DNA of 11,519 nt from Clostridia bacterium (GTDB lineage: Bacteria > Bacillota_A > Clostridia > Oscillospirales > CAG-272), in NCBI GenBank assembly GCA_017542695.1, contig JAFXWT010000183.1, positions 1-11,519 on the forward strand, given 5' to 3'. The position numbers were made by a program, and so were the translations under genes. How positions within the stretch are numbered: the stretch's first letter is position 1; each line of letters opens with the position of its first letter. The notes beneath the pieces are model-generated. The model had not been told where the DNA came from, did not search any database, and saw only the letters and a program-made list of their open reading frames with translations. This document shows positions 6,195-11,519 of the stretch, one piece after another.

Positions 6195-6210
6195 TGTTCC
6201 ACGTGGAACA
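6195..6210. promoter_or_regulatory. parS site 1 (ParB binding site)
   Basis: TGTTCCACGTGGAACA is a perfect 16-bp palindrome. It matches the conserved chromosomal parS consensus (B. subtilis TGTTTCACGTGAAACA) with the C/G variant at one symmetric pair. ParB loads here and spreads as a CTP-dependent clamp. It lies 127 nt upstream of the parA start. Confidence 0.95.
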
Positions 6211-6242
6211 ATGTCGATTTCGGGCGCGATTTGTAAAATTTG

Positions 6243-6258
6243 CGTTCCACGTGGAACA
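6243..6258. promoter_or_regulatory. parS site 2 (ParB binding site)
   Basis: CGTTCCACGTGGAACA is identical to site 1 except for the outermost left base. Its centre is 48 bp from that of site 1. Its right edge is only four bases before the -35 box of the parA promoter, so ParB bound here could affect parAB transcription. Confidence 0.93.
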
Positions 6259-6262
6259 TCAC

Positions 6263-6291
6263 TTGACATATCGCCGCGGCGATGATATAAT
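6263..6291 (+). promoter_or_regulatory. Consensus sigma-A promoter of parAB with a palindromic spacer
   Basis: TTGACA (6263-6268), exactly 17 bp, TATAAT (6286-6291) is a perfect consensus promoter. The spacer contains ATCGCCGCGGCGAT (6270-6283), a perfect 14-bp palindrome. That position is suited to a repressor operator, possibly for ParA or an unlinked regulator. The predicted leader to parA is about 25 nt. Confidence 0.88.
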
Positions 6292-6321
6292 TATGACAAA
6301 GATACAAAAAGGCAGGTAAAC

Positions 6322-7074
6322 ATGAAAACTCTCGTCTTTGCAAACCAAAAAGGCGGCGTCGGCAAGACGACGAGCGCCGTAAACATCGCGGCGGCACTCG
6401 GAATAAAAGGAAAACGCACGCTACTCATCGACTTTGATCCACAGGCGAACGCTTCAAGCGCCGTCGGCGTCAGAAAACCGCAGGTCACGACGTATGATCT
6501 CGTAATCGGCCGCCGTTCCGCGAGCGACACGATAGTCAAGACCGATTTCAAAAATCTCGACGTGATCCCGTCGGGAATGGCGCTTGCGGCGGCGGAATTT
6601 GAGCTTGCCGACCTCGAAGCGCGCCATTCGCGTCTTAAAACGGCGATCGAGCCGCTTAAAAACAACTACGATTACGCGATAATCGACTGCCCGCCGTCGC
6701 TCGGATTGCTGACCGTAAACGCGCTTTCGGCAGGCGACGGCGTGATAATTCCCATGCAGTGTGAATATTTCGCTCTCGAGGGGCTTTCGCAGATCATGAT
6801 GACGATAAAACAGGTCAAAAAACTGTATAATCCCACGCTTTCGCTGACGGGAATACTCATAACAATGTATAACGGGCGGCTCAATTTGTCCGTTTCCGTC
6901 CTTGACGAGCTGAAAAAATATTACGCGGATAAGCTTTTCAAAACGCCGATCCAGCGGAACGTGCGCGTTTCGGAGGCGCCGAGCTACGGCATGCCCATTC
7001 AATATTATGACAAATACTCGCGCGGAGGGCTCGGATATACCGAGATCGCCGCCGAGATCATGGAAAGGATATAA
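6322..7074 (+). CDS. parA: Chromosome partitioning ATPase ParA (Soj)
   Basis: ParA is a deviant-Walker ATPase that binds DNA non-specifically as an ATP dimer and is stimulated by ParB. It drives origin segregation and, in Bacillus, modulates DnaA. The 250-aa protein (B. subtilis Soj 253) shows the deviant Walker A box KGGVGKTT (10-17) with signature lysine K10, the A' motif LLIDFDPQ (34-41), Walker B YAIIDCPPS (118-126) with D122, and the late RNVRVSEAPSYGMPI segment typical of chromosomal ParA. No N-terminal helix-turn-helix extension is present, so it is the small chromosomal (type Ib-like) form, not the autorepressing P1 type. AAAGG (6308-6312) precedes ATG 6322. It is read from the consensus promoter at 6263-6291 next to two parS sites, and parB follows after three bases, so the two are co-translated. 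Confidence 0.97.
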   Translation: MKTLVFANQKGGVGKTTSAVNIAAALGIKGKRTLLIDFDPQANASSAVGVRKPQVTTYDLVIGRRSASDTIVKTDFKNLDVIPSGMALAAAEFELADLEARHSRLKTAIEPLKNNYDYAIIDCPPSLGLLTVNALSAGDGVIIPMQCEYFALEGLSQIMMTIKQVKKLYNPTLSLTGILITMYNGRLNLSVSVLDELKKYYADKLFKTPIQRNVRVSEAPSYGMPIQYYDKYSRGGLGYTEIAAEIMERI

Positions 7075-7077
7075 GTT

Positions 7078-7947
7078 ATGGCACTTAAAAAAGGCGGTCT
7101 CGGCAGAGGCCTTGAAGCGATATTGCTCGACAACGATAACGTTTCCGAGAACGGCGCTACGGTAGTTCGCATTTCGGAGATCGAACCGAATTCAGAGCAA
7201 CCGAGAAAGAATTTTGATGCGGAGGAACTTTCCTCGCTCGCCGATTCAATAGCAGAATACGGGCTTATTCAGCCGATAACGGTCAGAAGATCGGGGGAGA
7301 GATACAAGATCATCGCCGGCGAACGCCGCTGGCGCGCCGCGCGCATGGCCGGACTTTCCGAAGTGCCGGTGAACATCATCTCCGCCGACGACAAAAAAGC
7401 GTCGGAGATCGCGCTCGTCGAGAATATCCAGCGCAAAGACCTCGACCCGATCGAAGAAGCGGACGCTTTCGCCTCGCTTATCGACGAATACGGGCTGACG
7501 CAGGAAGAGGTCGGTCGCCGGGTTGGGCGCTCGCGCAGCGCCATCGCAAACGCGCTCCGACTGCTCGAACTGCCGCCTGAGGTGCGCGCGCGCCTTTCAA
7601 ACGGCACACTCTCGGAAGGTCACGCGAAAGTACTCCTCGGTATCAAGGATAAATCGCTCATCGCAGGCGCGGCAGACACGGTTGCGGCGCGGGAATTATC
7701 CGTTCGAGAGACGGAAAAGCTCGTCAAAGAACTCAACAATCCGAAGGCGCCGGAGCCGAAAAAATCGAGCACTGACCTTGATTATGCGCGCGAGCTCGAG
7801 CGCAGCGTGCAGAAGATTCTCGGCCGTCCCGTCAGGATCGTTCAGAAAGGCGAAAACAGCACTATCAACATCGGTTTTTCGGACAATCAGGACCTCGAAA
7901 ACTTGCTGAAACTCCTCTGCGGCGATGACTTCGTGAACTCTCTGTAA
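7078..7947 (+). CDS. parB: Chromosome partitioning protein ParB (Spo0J)
   Basis: ParB is the CTP-dependent DNA clamp that loads at parS, spreads along the flanking DNA, recruits SMC condensin and stimulates ParA. The 289-aa protein starts KKGGLGRGLEAIL, the peptide that in homologues activates ParA's ATPase. The CTP-binding box GERRWRA is at 81-87 and ENIQRKDL at 115-122. A helix-turn-helix follows (TQEEVGRRVGRSRSAIANALRLL, 141-163), and a C-terminal dimerisation domain ends the protein (VRIVQKGENSTINIGFSDNQDLENLLKLL). A ribosome binding site (AAAGGA, 7064-7069) lies inside the end of parA, three bases separate the genes, and both use TAA. The two parS sites at 6195 and 6243 are its expected targets. 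All key motifs are intact, in contrast to the ParB-N-like protein upstream. Confidence 0.97.
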   Translation: MALKKGGLGRGLEAILLDNDNVSENGATVVRISEIEPNSEQPRKNFDAEELSSLADSIAEYGLIQPITVRRSGERYKIIAGERRWRAARMAGLSEVPVNIISADDKKASEIALVENIQRKDLDPIEEADAFASLIDEYGLTQEEVGRRVGRSRSAIANALRLLELPPEVRARLSNGTLSEGHAKVLLGIKDKSLIAGAADTVAARELSVRETEKLVKELNNPKAPEPKKSSTDLDYARELERSVQKILGRPVRIVQKGENSTINIGFSDNQDLENLLKLLCGDDFVNSL

Positions 7948-7954
7948 GGGGGCA

Positions 7955-8386
7955 ATGTCAATTATGCTTTACAATATTGTCGGTGCGTTAAAGATAAACG
8001 TCGAAAACGTAAAAACCGTCGCGTGGTGTCTGATCGCGGGCATGATAATTGCGCTCGTCGTCACTTTTTATTTTAAGACTGTTTCGGGCGCGCTCGTCCG
8101 GCTCTTGCTTGAAAAGGGAGCAGTCGGTGAGGAAAACGCAAAAACCGCCGCAGAGTTAGGCCTTTTACCCGATGCGACGCAGATAACCAAGTACAGAAAA
8201 TCAGAAACCATGAAGCGCGTCGTAAACACGGTCGGCGACGGCGACGAGGAAAAATTTTTCATTCCGGAAGAGAATGAAAAGCGCGCGGCCGAACAGTACG
8301 GATTGCGCGGAAACGAGCTTATCATAATTATCGGCGGCGCCGCCGCGCTGATTTTGTTCGGTGTACTGCTGACGATAATCCTATAA
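7955..8386 (+). CDS. Small membrane protein downstream of parB, function unknown
   Basis: The 143-aa protein has a hydrophobic segment near residues 20-40 (VKTVAWCLIAGMIIALVVTF) and a second at the very C-terminus, about 121-143 (ELIIIIGGAAALILFGVLL). A mostly charged 80-residue region lies between them. This suggests two transmembrane helices with both termini on the same side. The middle contains LLEKGAVGEENAKTAAELGLLP, helix-like and amphipathic. No enzymatic motif was recognised. It starts seven bases after parB with GGGGG as part of a ribosome binding site; ATG 7964 is an alternative start nine bases on. It is the last gene of the parA-parB transcript, closed by the terminator at 8399-8426. 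A link with chromosome segregation or envelope anchoring is only a guess from position. Confidence 0.82.
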   Translation: MSIMLYNIVGALKINVENVKTVAWCLIAGMIIALVVTFYFKTVSGALVRLLLEKGAVGEENAKTAAELGLLPDATQITKYRKSETMKRVVNTVGDGDEEKFFIPEENEKRAAEQYGLRGNELIIIIGGAAALILFGVLLTIIL

Positions 8387-8398
8387 TAAAAAATACCG

Positions 8399-8426
8399 AA
8401 AAAGCGACCCGAGGGTTGCTTTTTTT
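8399..8426 (+). terminator. Intrinsic terminator of the parAB operon
   Basis: AAGCGACCC (8402-8410) pairs with GGGTTGCTT (8413-8421) with one G-U wobble and a tight loop, followed by T residues to 8426. The preceding A-run (8399-8403) can extend pairing with the T tract. It starts 12 bases after the stop of the membrane protein gene. Confidence 0.85.
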
Positions 8427-8442
8427 ATGCATGGTTTTGTCG

Positions 8443-8470
8443 GATTTTCTTTTTTTCAACAAAGAAAATC
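8443..8470. repeat. Inverted repeat upstream of the rny promoter
   Basis: GATTTTCTTT (8443-8452) and AAAGAAAATC (8461-8470) are perfect 10-bp arms around an 8-nt loop. It resembles the 12-bp stem at 2552-2580 in its TTTTCTTT/AAAGAAAA core, and a nearby GAAAAGGGCGA string also has a reverse-complement match near 2525-2535. A decayed relative of that repeat is possible. Confidence 0.5.
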
Positions 8471-8492
8471 GGCGGGAAAAGGGCGAAACCTC

Positions 8493-8521
8493 TTGACATC
8501 AAGAATAATATATTGTATAAT
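8493..8521 (+). promoter_or_regulatory. Consensus sigma-A promoter of rny
   Basis: TTGACA (8493-8498), a 17-bp AT-rich spacer and TATAAT (8516-8521) form a perfect consensus promoter. It gives a leader of about 105 nt before the rny start, unusually long for this window. Confidence 0.9.
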
Positions 8522-8557
8522 ACATTTGTATAGTGATAAATAGTGCCGTTTTTGCAC

Positions 8558-8580
8558 TTTTGCCGCGAAAAGCGGCAAAA
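8558..8580 (+). promoter_or_regulatory. Stem-loop in the 5' leader of rny
   Basis: TTTTGCCGC (8558-8566) and GCGGCAAAA (8572-8580) form a perfect 9-bp stem with a GAAAA loop. It lies between the promoter and the ribosome binding site AAGGAGGTG (8619-8627). No T-run follows, so it is not a standard terminator. It could stabilise the mRNA or be a target in feedback by RNase Y; that role is inferred. Confidence 0.5.
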
Positions 8581-8632
8581 ATCACCGGATTTAACTTGAA
8601 ATAAATTAAAAAACGAAAAAGGAGGTGTGTTT

Positions 8633-10186
8633 ATGCCAACACCATTAAGTGTCATTTTGATCATCGTGGGCGTGATCGTCGGCGGCGCAGGCGGCGGTTT
8701 CGTGGGATATACCGTAAGAAAGAAAACTGCCGAAAGCAAAATCGGCTCGGCTGAGACCGAAGCGAAGCGCATCGTTGACGAAGCAGTAAAAGAAGCCGAA
8801 GCGAAGAAAAAAGAAATGATAGTCGAGGCAAAAGAGGACATCCTGAAAGCCAAGACCGAGGCGGATCGTGAAAACAAAGAGCGCCGTCAGGAGCTTATCC
8901 GTCTTGAAAACAGAACGCTTGCAAAAGAAGAAACGCTCGACCGCAAGATCGAAAACGTGGAACGCAAAGAAGAAACGCTGAACAAGAAGATCAAAGACAA
9001 CACGGCTCTCGGCGAGGAGATCGAGCAGATCAAACACAAACAGCTCGAACGTCTTGAAGAGATATCCGGTTACACGGCCGAGGCGGCAAAGCAGGAGCTC
9101 GTCACTTCGATCGAAGCCGAAGCGAGACGTGACGCGGCAGTAAGACTCACTCAGATCGAGGCGGAACTCAAAGACGAAGCTGACACAAAGGCAAAGAACA
9201 TAATTTCACTCGCCATCCAGCGTCTGTCGTCCGATTTCGTTTCGGAGAACACGGTATCCGTCGTGGCTATCCCGAATGACGAAATGAAGGGACGCATCAT
9301 CGGACGCGAGGGCAGAAACATCCACAAGATTGAGACGCTCACGGGCGTCGACCTTATAATCGACGACACGCCGGAGGCGATCACGATATCGTGCTTCGAT
9401 CCGATCCGCCGCGAAATAGCGCGCACTGCGCTTGAAAAACTCATCGCGGACGGGCGCATCCATCCGACGAGGATAGAGGAAACAGTCGACAAAGCGCGCA
9501 AGGAGATCGAGGCGCAGATCAAGCAAGCCGGCGAGCAGGCGACGTTCAAGACGGGCGTCAACGGCATCCATCCCGACCTTGTTAAATTCCTCGGACGACT
9601 CAAATACCGCACGAGCTACGGTCAGAACGTGCTCGACCATTCCATCGAGGTATCGTACCTCGCGGGCATAATGGCGAACGAGCTCGGCGTTGACGCGGTG
9701 CTCGCAAAACGAGCCGGACTTCTCCACGACATCGGCAAGGCGCTGACGCAGGAGGTCGAGGGCTCGCACGTGCAGCTCGGCGTAGAGATCGCCAGAAAAT
9801 TCAAAGAAAACAAAGAAGTTCTTCACGCTATTGAAGCGCACCACGGCGACGTTGAGCCGAAAACGGTCATCGCCGTTCTCATTCAGGCGGCCGACGCCAT
9901 CAGCGCGGCACGACCGGGCGCACGCAGAGAAGACCTTGACAGCTATATCAAGCGTCTTGAAAAGCTTGAAGAGATCTCCAACAGCTTCCCCGGCATCGAA
10001 AAGTCGTACGCCGTTCAGGCGGGCAGAGAGATTCGCATAATGGTCAAGCCCGAAAAGGTCAACGACGAACAGATGGTAGTCATCGCGCGCGACATCGCCG
10101 CGAAGATCGAAAGCGAACTTGAATATCCGGGGCAGATCAAAGTCAACGTGATACGCGAAAGCCGCGCCACAGACTACGCAAAATAA
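8633..10186 (+). CDS. rny: Ribonuclease Y
   Basis: RNase Y is the membrane-anchored endoribonuclease that initiates decay and processing of many mRNAs in Firmicutes. The 517-aa protein (B. subtilis 520) has an N-terminal transmembrane helix (about 5-27, [21 protein letters not shown]). A long charged coiled coil follows (about 30-190), then a KH RNA-binding domain (about 208-270) with the GREG loop in [21 protein letters not shown]. The HD hydrolase domain has H336 (VLDHS) and the H365-D366 pair (GLLHDIGKA) as metal ligands. ATG 8633 sits six bases after GGAGG of a near-perfect ribosome binding site (8619-8627). An in-frame GTG at 8627 overlaps that site and is unlikely. The gene is monocistronic from its own promoter, or joined to the EEP gene 124 nt downstream if the palindrome at 10263 does not stop transcription. 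Confidence 0.98.
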   Translation: MPTPLSVILIIVGVIVGGAGGGFVGYTVRKKTAESKIGSAETEAKRIVDEAVKEAEAKKKEMIVEAKEDILKAKTEADRENKERRQELIRLENRTLAKEETLDRKIENVERKEETLNKKIKDNTALGEEIEQIKHKQLERLEEISGYTAEAAKQELVTSIEAEARRDAAVRLTQIEAELKDEADTKAKNIISLAIQRLSSDFVSENTVSVVAIPNDEMKGRIIGREGRNIHKIETLTGVDLIIDDTPEAITISCFDPIRREIARTALEKLIADGRIHPTRIEETVDKARKEIEAQIKQAGEQATFKTGVNGIHPDLVKFLGRLKYRTSYGQNVLDHSIEVSYLAGIMANELGVDAVLAKRAGLLHDIGKALTQEVEGSHVQLGVEIARKFKENKEVLHAIEAHHGDVEPKTVIAVLIQAADAISAARPGARREDLDSYIKRLEKLEEISNSFPGIEKSYAVQAGREIRIMVKPEKVNDEQMVVIARDIAAKIESELEYPGQIKVNVIRESRATDYAK

Positions 10187-10262
10187 AATCGTTTTTATAT
10201 AGATTTTCATATATTAGCTAAGGTGAAAATTTACGGCAACGCCGATAAGATAAAACGTATTT

Positions 10263-10286
10263 CGGGAGCGCCGCGCGGCGCTCCCG
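10263..10286. promoter_or_regulatory. 24-bp perfect GC-rich palindrome between rny and the EEP gene
   Basis: CGGGAGCGCCGC (10263-10274) is followed directly by its reverse complement (10275-10286). As RNA it would fold with a CGCG loop. The downstream TAAAATTTATT is only weakly U-rich, so it could be a poor terminator of rny, an mRNA 3'-end stabiliser or a dimer-binding operator for the EEP gene. It ends 11 bases before that gene's AAGGAG ribosome binding site (10298-10303). Confidence 0.6.
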
Positions 10287-10310
10287 TAAAATTTATTAAG
10301 GAGAACACGT

Positions 10311-11081
10311 ATGAAACTCAAAGTAATGACGTACAACATCGCGTCCGGGCGCGTTTTCGACCGTCCGATGCCCGAGGACAAAAAGTACAAAACGTATCTC
10401 GATCTCACTCGCTGCATGGAAGTCATCCGCGCGGTGAACCCCGATTTTCTCGGCCTTAACGAAATAAACGAGGACGAAAAGCGCTTCGGTTGCAAATCGC
10501 AGCCCGAGGAGATCGCTAAGGGCTGCGGATTCGAGCATTGGTATTTCGGCAAAGCGATATCGTTCCCGTTCTCGCCCGACGGCGCGTACGGAAACGCGCA
10601 GTGCTCGCACCTGCCTTACGTTTCGACGAGCACGGTACACATCCCAGATCCCGAAATCAAAAACGAAAACGCTTATTACGAGCACCGCGCGATCATCAAG
10701 AACGTGATCGAACTGCCCGACGGTCGCCGTCTGTGCATGATGCAGGTGCACGTCGGCCTTGCGATAGGCGAGCATCAGAACGCGATAGTGAAGCTGTGCG
10801 AGGAGATAGACAGCGCGGAGTATCCCGTTATCCTTATGGGCGATTTCAATATGCAGCCGTGGGATTTTCTCATCGACCGAATCCGCGAGAAGCTCATTTC
10901 CGCGACGGACGCGACGGGGAACAAGTATATCCAGACGTTCCCGTCGAACCCCGAACTCGATTCAAAGCCGATCTCGATCGACTACATCTTCGTTTCGCCG
11001 TCGATAAAGGTGAACAAAGTCGGCACATATGATTCCATGGCGTCCGACCATCTGCCGCTCTGGGCGGAACTTGAGGTATAA
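10311..11081 (+). CDS. Endonuclease/exonuclease/phosphatase (EEP) family hydrolase
   Basis: The 256-aa protein carries the full EEP metallohydrolase motif set: TYNI with N9, GLNEI with E51, QVHVG with H147, MGDFN with D178 and N180, IDYIF with D224 and SDHLPL with D246/H247. These residues form the Mg-dependent phosphodiesterase or phosphatase site shared by exonuclease III, DNase I-like and lipid or sugar phosphatases. The short length and absence of a signal peptide or extra domain fit the small cytoplasmic subgroup. Substrate cannot be read from sequence: nucleic acid, phosphoinositide-like or other phosphoesters are all possible. AAGGAG (10298-10303) is seven bases before the ATG. The gene follows rny after a gap with a 24-bp palindrome and ends at a strong terminator. 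Whether it shares the rny transcript is uncertain; no clear promoter was found in the gap. Confidence 0.92.
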   Translation: MKLKVMTYNIASGRVFDRPMPEDKKYKTYLDLTRCMEVIRAVNPDFLGLNEINEDEKRFGCKSQPEEIAKGCGFEHWYFGKAISFPFSPDGAYGNAQCSHLPYVSTSTVHIPDPEIKNENAYYEHRAIIKNVIELPDGRRLCMMQVHVGLAIGEHQNAIVKLCEEIDSAEYPVILMGDFNMQPWDFLIDRIREKLISATDATGNKYIQTFPSNPELDSKPISIDYIFVSPSIKVNKVGTYDSMASDHLPLWAELEV

Positions 11082-11086
11082 TATCT

Positions 11087-11116
11087 GATCCGCGTTGAAA
11101 AACGCGGATCTTTTTT
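11087..11116 (+). terminator. Intrinsic terminator after the EEP gene
   Basis: GATCCGCGTT (11087-11096) and AACGCGGATC (11101-11110) form a perfect 10-bp stem with a GAAA loop, followed by six T residues (11111-11116). Confidence 0.93.
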
Positions 11117-11161
11117 ATTAAAACGGACAGATGAGCGGATCCTTTGTGTAAAGGGAGTCTG

Positions 11162-11185
11162 CGGACGGCCCTGTGTGGCCGCCCG
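11162..11185. repeat. GC-rich imperfect hairpin beside repeat copy 2
   Basis: CGGACGGCC (11162-11170) pairs with GGCCGCCCG (11177-11185) except for one A-C mismatch, around a CTGTGT loop. It lies between the terminator and repeat element B and has no T-run. It is probably part of the same intergenic repeat complex. Confidence 0.5.
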
Positions 11186-11195
11186 ATATTATTTC

Positions 11196-11257
11196 GTTAT
11201 CTCCTCATTCGTCGCCTGCGGCGACACCTTCTCCGTCAGGAGAAGGCCTTCGGACGA
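11196..11257 (-). repeat. REP-like intergenic element B, copy 2
   Basis: This is the reverse complement of the element at 2426-2490. It has perfect stems CCTTCTCC/GGAGAAGG (11227-11234 and 11239-11246 on the plus strand) and GTCGCC/GGCGAC (11211-11216 and 11220-11225). Here element B sits directly next to repeat A. In copy 1 it lies about 140 nt on the other side of A, so the two modules move or are copied independently. Confidence 0.8.
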
Positions 11258-11262
11258 CCGAT

Positions 11263-11519
11263 GGTCCGAACCCCACGCGCTCACGTTGCTCGTGCGCGGG
11301 AACCCGACCTGTCGCCCCTACGACACGGCAAGGTATGCGATACCGTCAGCGCAGAGTAATGCGACAATATTCGCGCTGCCGCGCAGCGCGTGCCACGGCT
11401 TGATATAGACGCCACCTTTGCGGCGCTCCGACGGTGAATTTTGCAAAGCAAAATTCAAAAACCAAAGCCGCGGTGCGGCGACGTTTTAGGCGGGGAGCAA
11501 ACGTCGCTGCATATTATCA
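11263..11519 (-). repeat. Long dispersed repeat A, copy 2, running off the right edge
   Basis: This is an inverted copy of 2633-2927. Positions 11343-11519 match 2809-2633 with five differences in 177 nt, and 11263-11309 match 2927-2881 with two in 47. The variable segment is 11310-11342. Hairpins are conserved: GAATTTTGC/GCAAAATTC at 11436-11444 and 11448-11456, and CGCGCTGC/GCAGCGCG at 11372-11379 and 11383-11390. No gene is credible in 11117-11519. The apparent open frames at 11144-11408 read through the hairpins and the variable segment. Confidence 0.88.

Noticed and set aside
8956..8963. Third parS site inside rny (CGTGGAAC)
   Set aside because: Only a half-site; the left arm does not match and it lies in conserved coding sequence.
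9206..10210. 334-aa minus-strand open frame opposite rny
   Set aside because: Mirror of the RNase Y coding sequence, with no ribosome binding site or recognisable domain.
11144..11408. Overlapping short open frames at the right end, similar to a minus-strand frame at 2749-2973
   Set aside because: The shared peptide comes only from repeat A. Frames differ across the variable segment, and several frames are open at once, as expected for GC-rich repeats.
1..11519. tRNA, rRNA, CRISPR array, transposase or prophage genes
   Set aside because: None seen. Repeats are only two-copy and inverted, without regular spacers, and no cloverleaf or transposase-like frame was recognised.

Overview
The window reads as an origin-proximal chromosomal segment of a Firmicute, most likely an uncultured, gut-type member of class Clostridia. 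Three things point that way. The order mnmG-rsmG-(noc position)-parA-parB is the one found beside oriC in Bacillus and many Clostridia. The ribosome binding sites are strong AGGAGG types. Several promoters are near-perfect sigma-A type (TTGACA-N17-TATAAT). The genus cannot be told from the sequence. oriC itself is not visible: I saw no DnaA-box cluster.

Layout. Positions 1-1734 (minus strand) hold a carbohydrate operon read from a good promoter at 1777-1805: a GH27 alpha-galactosidase, a 63-aa four-cysteine protein coupled to it by an ATGA overlap, and the first 122 residues of a GH3 glycosidase that runs off the left edge. A divergent promoter (1854-1882) reads rlmH, which is complete except for an in-frame TAG at codon 37. 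Positions 2379-2987 have no credible gene. They hold a chain of hairpins and a repeat that returns in inverted orientation at the right end (11196-11519). mnmG and rsmG follow, overlapping, and end at a terminator (5647-5689). Next comes a 142-aa protein resembling only the N-terminal part of ParB, with its own terminator. Two parS sites and a consensus promoter precede parA-parB and a small two-helix membrane protein of unknown function, closed by a terminator at 8399-8426. rny (RNase Y) has its own consensus promoter and a hairpin-bearing leader. An endonuclease/exonuclease/phosphatase (EEP) family gene follows, with a clear terminator at 11087-11116.

How it works together. MnmG and RsmG modify tRNA and 16S rRNA, RlmH modifies 23S rRNA, and RNase Y starts mRNA decay, so RNA maintenance dominates. 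ParA, ParB and parS form the chromosome segregation system. The ParB-N-like protein sits where Bacillus carries noc. The GH genes are a separate plant-polysaccharide function.

Most unusual points: the amber codon in otherwise intact rlmH; the ParB-N-only protein with an altered CTP-binding motif; a 14-bp palindrome filling the spacer of the parA promoter next to parS; and an inverted repeat pair with a compensatory base-pair change in one hairpin.
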